64,000 nt of DNA from Streptomyces sp. SID3343 (GTDB taxonomy: Bacteria; Actinomycetota; Actinomycetes; Streptomycetales; Streptomycetaceae): the NCBI RefSeq assembly GCF_009865215.1, contig NZ_WWJX01000161.1, positions 51,616-115,615 on the forward strand, written 5' to 3'. Shown here piece after piece: positions 60,657 through 64,000 of the stretch. A program made the translations under genes and the position numbers. Below the pieces are notes generated by a model, which saw only the letters and a program-made list of their open reading frames with translations, was not told where the DNA came from and did not search any database. Position 1 is the first letter of the stretch. Every line of letters starts with the position of its first letter.

Positions 60657-61090
60657 GGACGCGGCTCCTGCTTGAGGTGGTCGAACATGTGGCGCGATGT
60701 AATTGCGTAGTGCCCATGATGACCTCAAGTAGCGTGCATATAGCGGCGTTTGCCTCATGTCGGCACCCTTACGAGTACCTGCCTGGTCGCGTCGGGGGAG
60801 GCCGGTCGGCTTCCCGCTCCTCGGCTGAGACGTACTGGTTGCCCACCTGCGTACCACTACGGAAACAGGGATCGCTGCACCAGGATGATCCTCGGATTCG
60901 CCGATCGTGCCCGCAGCGCAACAACATGTGCCGAGAAGTGCATCGAACGGTTGACCTCTCTGACTGAGGTACCCAAGAATCCCAGGCCAGCGTCACGGTC
61001 GAAGTTGCTGACCAATCTGACTAGTAAGTACTCTCGTTCGCCGAACGACCCGTCACGGAATGTGGAGGATGCGGCGCAAAACCGCGTTGC
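60657..61090. promoter_or_regulatory. 434-base intergenic stretch before the nuclease gene
   Basis: No gene is supported. It is somewhat AT-richer than the rest of the window, with GCATATAG near 60737 and ACTAGTAAGTACTCTC near 61020. It must hold the promoter of the minus-strand nuclease gene. The high-coordinate end carries the first copy of an imperfect repeat (61074). Confidence 0.4.
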
Positions 61091-61095
61091 TTAGG
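61074..61095. repeat. imperfect direct repeat, left copy
   Basis: GCGCAAAACCGCGTTGCTTAGG, overlapping the stop codon of the hypothetical gene at 61091. It matches 18 of 22 bases with 61917-61938. Confidence 0.45.
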
Positions 61096-61867
61096 AAACG
61101 TCGCTGGCCCATCCTGGTACGGGCCATGTGGAGATGTTGCCCAGGGCCAGCTTCATGGGACGAAGCAGCCTGGTCGCAAGGTCGGGATCCACGGGTGTGA
61201 GGGCGAGACCCGCAGCCGCGAACCCGGCCGTCTTGCAGGCATCGTTTCCCTCCGGTGTGCGAATGCCGAAGGTCCGCGCGCGCGAGACGAATGTCGCATC
61301 GGCGATGCGGATCAGCCGGGTGTAGGAATCCATTCCGAGGTCTGTTGCGAGTCGCCGCCCTTCGGACCATGCCGGGTCGAATCCATTTGCCGGCCAGGCG
61401 CGTTCGTACATGGTCTCCATGGCGGCGACATCGTCCCTGGAAGCGGTGCGCAGTCGCTCCAGTAGAGCTGCGACTGTCCGGCCCAGCGGTCCGAGGTACC
61501 AGTGCGCGGGTACGTGGCGGAGTACGCGGTAGTTCCAGACATGGTTGCCCGCACGGTCGTTGGCGGGGGTTCCCTCCGCCGAGAACAGCCAGAAGGAGTA
61601 AGGGACCTCGGGGGCGACCTTTGCGGGCTTGTCGTGGGCCCACACGTGGTTTCCCGCCCAGTAGGGCTTGCGTCGCGCCACGGGCTCTTCGTCCGCGAGA
61701 ACCGGGAGCAGAGTTCCACGTCGCCAGGCTGCGTAGTAGTCGTGTGGGTCGTCACTGAATCCACGTCCCGACGGCCGGGTCAGTTTCCATCCGACGTGGT
61801 CGGGCAGCGTGGCGGGGTCGAGGCCGATCGAGGCCCAGTCGGGGGTGATTCCGTAAGGCTCGGTCAC
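61091..61867 (-). CDS. hypothetical protein between imperfect repeats
   Basis: 258 aa from GTG 61867, with GGAG before it. It is Trp- and Tyr-rich (HDYYAAWRRGTLLPVLADEE, RKPYWAGNHVWAHDKPAKVA, EVPYSFWLFSAEGTPANDRA), with a helical second half (LERLRTASRDDVAAMETMYE). There is no signal peptide or membrane helix. I recognise no family. It lies 71 bases downstream of the NaeI-like gene on the same strand, so it may be cotranscribed with it. Its two ends lie at an imperfect 22-bp direct repeat, which gives it a cassette-like look. Confidence 0.7.
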   Translation of the reverse strand: MTEPYGITPDWASIGLDPATLPDHVGWKLTRPSGRGFSDDPHDYYAAWRRGTLLPVLADEEPVARRKPYWAGNHVWAHDKPAKVAPEVPYSFWLFSAEGTPANDRAGNHVWNYRVLRHVPAHWYLGPLGRTVAALLERLRTASRDDVAAMETMYERAWPANGFDPAWSEGRRLATDLGMDSYTRLIRIADATFVSRARTFGIRTPEGNDACKTAGFAAAGLALTPVDPDLATRLLRPMKLALGNISTWPVPGWASDVS

Positions 61868-61916
61868 ATCGGCTCCAGCCTCGTGTGCAGTCTAACCGAG
61901 TGAACACGAGATTGGT

Positions 61917-61938
61917 GCGAAAAGCCGCGTTGCCTGGG
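61917..61938. repeat. imperfect direct repeat, right copy
   Basis: GCGAAAAGCCGCGTTGCCTGGG, directly after the stop of the NaeI-like gene as read on the minus strand. It is the partner of 61074-61095; both copies therefore sit at the 3' end of a gene. Confidence 0.45.
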
Positions 61939-62829
61939 TCAGTAGTCCACCGGGCCGGGTTGTGGGGTGTCAGTCGGTCGGGCGCGCACATAGGAGGTGC
62001 CCGCGATGGTGGTGGCGGGGCGTGTGTCGTCGGTGCGGGCCGGTACGACGCGGGTCGCGATCCAGGATCCTTTGGTGGGTACGGGGAGTTGGAGTTCGCG
62101 GGCGATGCCCGGGTGCTCGCGTTGGTGGCCCAGGATGATGATGCCTTCTTCGCGGAGGTGTCGGCGGGCGTCGCGGACGCGTTTCGCCGGGTCGGTCTGG
62201 TGGGCGACGGTGGCCATCGGTTCGCGCGGGACGACGCGGTCGCGGACGTGCCGGAAGAGTTCGTTGATGCGTTTTTGGCCAGAGACGCGATCGGCCAGGA
62301 TCAGTTCGCGGGTGTGGGGTGGCAGATGCAGGAGGAAGTTCTCCGGTAGGTCGCCGGAGCGTACGAGCCAGTGGATCGCGCGGCGGCCGGTCGGGGACAA
62401 GCGGTACTTGCGCTCCGGTGCCCCGGGTAGGACCGCGTCCTCGGTGATGTGGAGAAGGCCGACGGAGAAGCGTGAGTGTTCGTCGTCTGCGGTGAGCAAC
62501 AGGCCCAGGTGGCCGAGTGCTTCACGTGGAAGGGTCCAGGCGCCGGTGAACGAGAAGCGTGGGTGGACGTGGCGTTCGGCGACGGCGTAGTGGGTCGTTC
62601 CCGCAGGGAAGCCGTATGCGGCGCGGCAGACGATGCCGACCTTGGCGGCGAGGTAGGTCTTCTCGGCCTTGTCCAGCGTGGCCACGTCGTAGCGGCCGGT
62701 GCGTTGGCCGTCCAGTACCTCGTCGAGGGACCGGCGTAGGGCTTGGCCGAATCGAATGTGCCGCGGGTCGTGTCGGCGAAACCAGGCCGCCGTCGCGTGC
62801 ACCGGATCCGCCGGGTCCGCGGGCGTCAT
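61939..62829 (-). CDS. NaeI-family type II restriction endonuclease homologue with replaced active site
   Basis: 296 aa from ATG 62829 (a TTG at 62901 is in frame). It follows NaeI over its whole length: LRRSLDEVLDGQRTGRYDVA with the ligase-like LDGQR motif, LDKAEKTYLAAKV, LTADDEHSRFSVGLLHI, LPENFLLHLPPHTRELI, SGQKRINELFRHVRDRVVPR, ATVAHQTDPAKRVRDAR and EEGIIILGHQREHPGIAREL. The C-terminal DNA-binding (CAP/topo-like) domain looks intact. By eye the NaeI catalytic residues Glu70, Asp86, Asp95 and Lys97 correspond to Gly65, His80, His89 and Arg91 here, so cleavage is doubtful. Val38 stands at the NaeI Leu43 position. No methyltransferase is in the window. Confidence 0.82.
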   Translation of the reverse strand: MTPADPADPVHATAAWFRRHDPRHIRFGQALRRSLDEVLDGQRTGRYDVATLDKAEKTYLAAKVGIVCRAAYGFPAGTTHYAVAERHVHPRFSFTGAWTLPREALGHLGLLLTADDEHSRFSVGLLHITEDAVLPGAPERKYRLSPTGRRAIHWLVRSGDLPENFLLHLPPHTRELILADRVSGQKRINELFRHVRDRVVPREPMATVAHQTDPAKRVRDARRHLREEGIIILGHQREHPGIARELQLPVPTKGSWIATRVVPARTDDTRPATTIAGTSYVRARPTDTPQPGPVDY

Positions 62830-63385
62830 GACGTGTCTGCGTGTTCGTCGGCCGAGGACGGTGGTTCGCCGATGGTTCGCGTCGCTGGGAACACGTTCCA
62901 ACGCTAGGAGCCGTTGTCCGAGGGCGCCATGGTTTGCCGGTATGAAGAGGACTTCGGCTGATCATCACTGAACACATGGTTTTGGGCCACTTCGGTCGGG
63001 TGGGTGGTCGTCCGGAGACGTGTGCGAGGTCTTGAACGCGGTGAAATCAGCGGACTTCGTCAGAAGGCTCGCCGACGTCGCCGGTGATCCTGGATGCGGC
63101 GTGATGCGGTTGCCACTCCCAACGAGGCTGGAGCAGGTGATCGAGGACGTCTTTGGCATCGCGGATGAAGTCTGAGTCGGAGAGTCGTACGACGCGCTGT
63201 GGCGGAGCTCATGCGCCGGGTTCGGCGCGCGAGTCCACCCTGAAGCCGTTGTGGAGGCTCGGATCGGTAGACGCACGACACCAAAGAGTCCACGAGAGCG
63301 GCCTCGGGGGCGGCGGCGATCCGGAACCGGTTCAGGAACAGCCGCAGGATGGCGGGCGTGCCAGGCCCTCAACGAGGGCCTGCGG
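62830..63385 (-). pseudogene. 556-base stretch with a probable gene remnant
   Basis: On the minus strand a frame ending at 63058-63060 reads QRVVRLSDSDFIRDAKDVLD and HLLQPRWEWQPHHAASRITG, then DVGEPSDEVR and a stop. This looks like a real C-terminus, but there is a stop just upstream (near 63215) and no start codon, so it seems truncated. The rest of the stretch shows nothing. Confidence 0.3.
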
Positions 63386-64000
63386 TCAGGCAGCGGTTCT
63401 ATCCGCCGGGAACGCCCGCTGGAGTAATTCGAGTGTGGCCGTGTTGTAGAGCTTGCACATCGGGTGCTGGCTCGCGAAAATACCCCGCTCGCGCACCGCG
63501 TGGGCGCGGTCGACGGTGCTCAGCCAGCGGATGGGCAGGACGTACTCCGCCAGATCGGGGTCGGTCTCGTCGCCGGCATGGCGGTACGTGCCGACGAGCG
63601 GCTGCTCGGCCAGACGCACGCTGTGTCCGGCCACCTCGACCCTGGCTTCGACGAACGGGGCCACCTCGCCCGCGACTTCGCCGACCCCCACGTATCCGAC
63701 GCGCGGGATGTAGACGTGCACACGGTGGCCGATTCGGGGTCGACGCAATCCCTGCGAGAACCAGGTGCCGCCCCCGGCGCTGACGAAGCCGAACCGGCGT
63801 CCGTCGTCCCACGAGCGGGTGCCGTCCTCGCCCAGCGCGGAGTACCAGTCCTCGCCGCTCCACGGCTCACGAGTGGCGGTCGTGCGCGCTCGGGGAGCGG
63901 TCTCCATCCCGGTGTCGTCGCGGAGCATCGTCCGGGCGAGGTAGCGGGAGCCGCGGTCCTCGTAGTACTCGAACGCCGCCGCGTTGATCGGCACGCCCAG
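63386..64000 (-). CDS. protein with possible EVE/PUA-like C-terminal domain (cut by window edge)
   Basis: The frame is open to base 64000; a GTG at 63994 (PINAAAFEYYEDRGSRYLAR) could be a start, but LG precedes it in frame and the gene probably continues beyond the window. The visible 204 codons include SWDDGRRFGFVSAGGGTWFS and RIGHRVHVYIPRVGYVGVGE, resembling beta-barrel EVE/PUA-like modules found at the C-terminus of nuclease-like proteins, and EYVLPIRWLSTVDRAHAVRE. I cannot name the full protein. Its island position suggests a defence or nucleic-acid role, weakly. Confidence 0.55.
   Translation of the reverse strand: MGVPINAAAFEYYEDRGSRYLARTMLRDDTGMETAPRARTTATREPWSGEDWYSALGEDGTRSWDDGRRFGFVSAGGGTWFSQGLRRPRIGHRVHVYIPRVGYVGVGEVAGEVAPFVEARVEVAGHSVRLAEQPLVGTYRHAGDETDPDLAEYVLPIRWLSTVDRAHAVRERGIFASQHPMCKLYNTATLELLQRAFPADRTAA

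Noticed and set aside
61939..62829. An active NaeI restriction-modification system
   Set aside because: The catalytic residues appear replaced and no cytosine methyltransferase or Vsr gene is nearby.

Overview
The window is high-GC actinomycete DNA, most likely Streptomyces or a close relative. The evidence is strong third-position G/C bias, frequent GTG starts, GGAGG-type ribosome sites, long perfect GC-rich terminator stems, a SpoIIE-type phosphatase and an MmyB-type XRE regulator. No species can be named from the sequence. Functions below come from motifs read by eye, not from database searches. || Layout. (1) 0-12.8 kb: a same-strand catabolic cluster with the end of a CoA-transferase beta subunit, an acyl-CoA dehydrogenase, an enoyl-CoA hydratase, a CitE-like lyase, two MmgE/PrpD proteins, two aldehyde dehydrogenases, a thiolase, a MaoC hydratase and an SDR. 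Together these could activate, oxidise and cleave an organic acid. (2) 13-19 kb: a small hypothetical gene, a TetR/MFS/quinone-oxidoreductase locus, an alpha/beta hydrolase, and ABM and EthD-like small oxidative enzymes. (3) 19.3-29.8 kb: a second acyl-CoA module with an SDR, an AMACR-like racemase, an acyl-CoA dehydrogenase, MaoC, a Cys-less thiolase-fold protein with a DUF35 partner, two CaiB CoA-transferases, a LysR regulator and a PaaK-type ligase. It looks like a side-chain-shortening pathway for branched acyl-CoA. (4) 30-42 kb: a secreted beta-propeller protein, a second alpha/beta hydrolase with an XRE regulator, a GntR regulator, two paralogous GAF-Fis regulators, and a translationally coupled pair of free-standing condensation-domain proteins. 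Three promoters here share the palindrome TGTCC-N8-GGACA. (5) 42-53 kb: a SpoIIE phosphatase fused tail-to-tail with a truncated histidine kinase, a secreted hydrolase, a zinc alcohol dehydrogenase, a HyuA/HyuB/zinc-ribbon operon and an AraC regulator. (6) 53.4-64 kb: an accessory island beginning at a 3' fragment of tRNA-Pro(GGG). It holds a two-helix membrane protein overlapping a STAND-TPR ATPase, a PD-(D/E)XK nuclease ending in an Lsr2-type DNA-binding domain, a NaeI-family protein whose four catalytic residues all appear replaced, an unknown gene flanked by imperfect direct repeats, and the end of a possible EVE/PUA-like protein. || The most novel material is the island, above all the Lsr2-nuclease fusion and the NaeI-like protein. 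Next come the condensation-domain pair with its palindrome regulon, and a family of AT-rich promoter elements repeated across the catabolic and regulatory genes.
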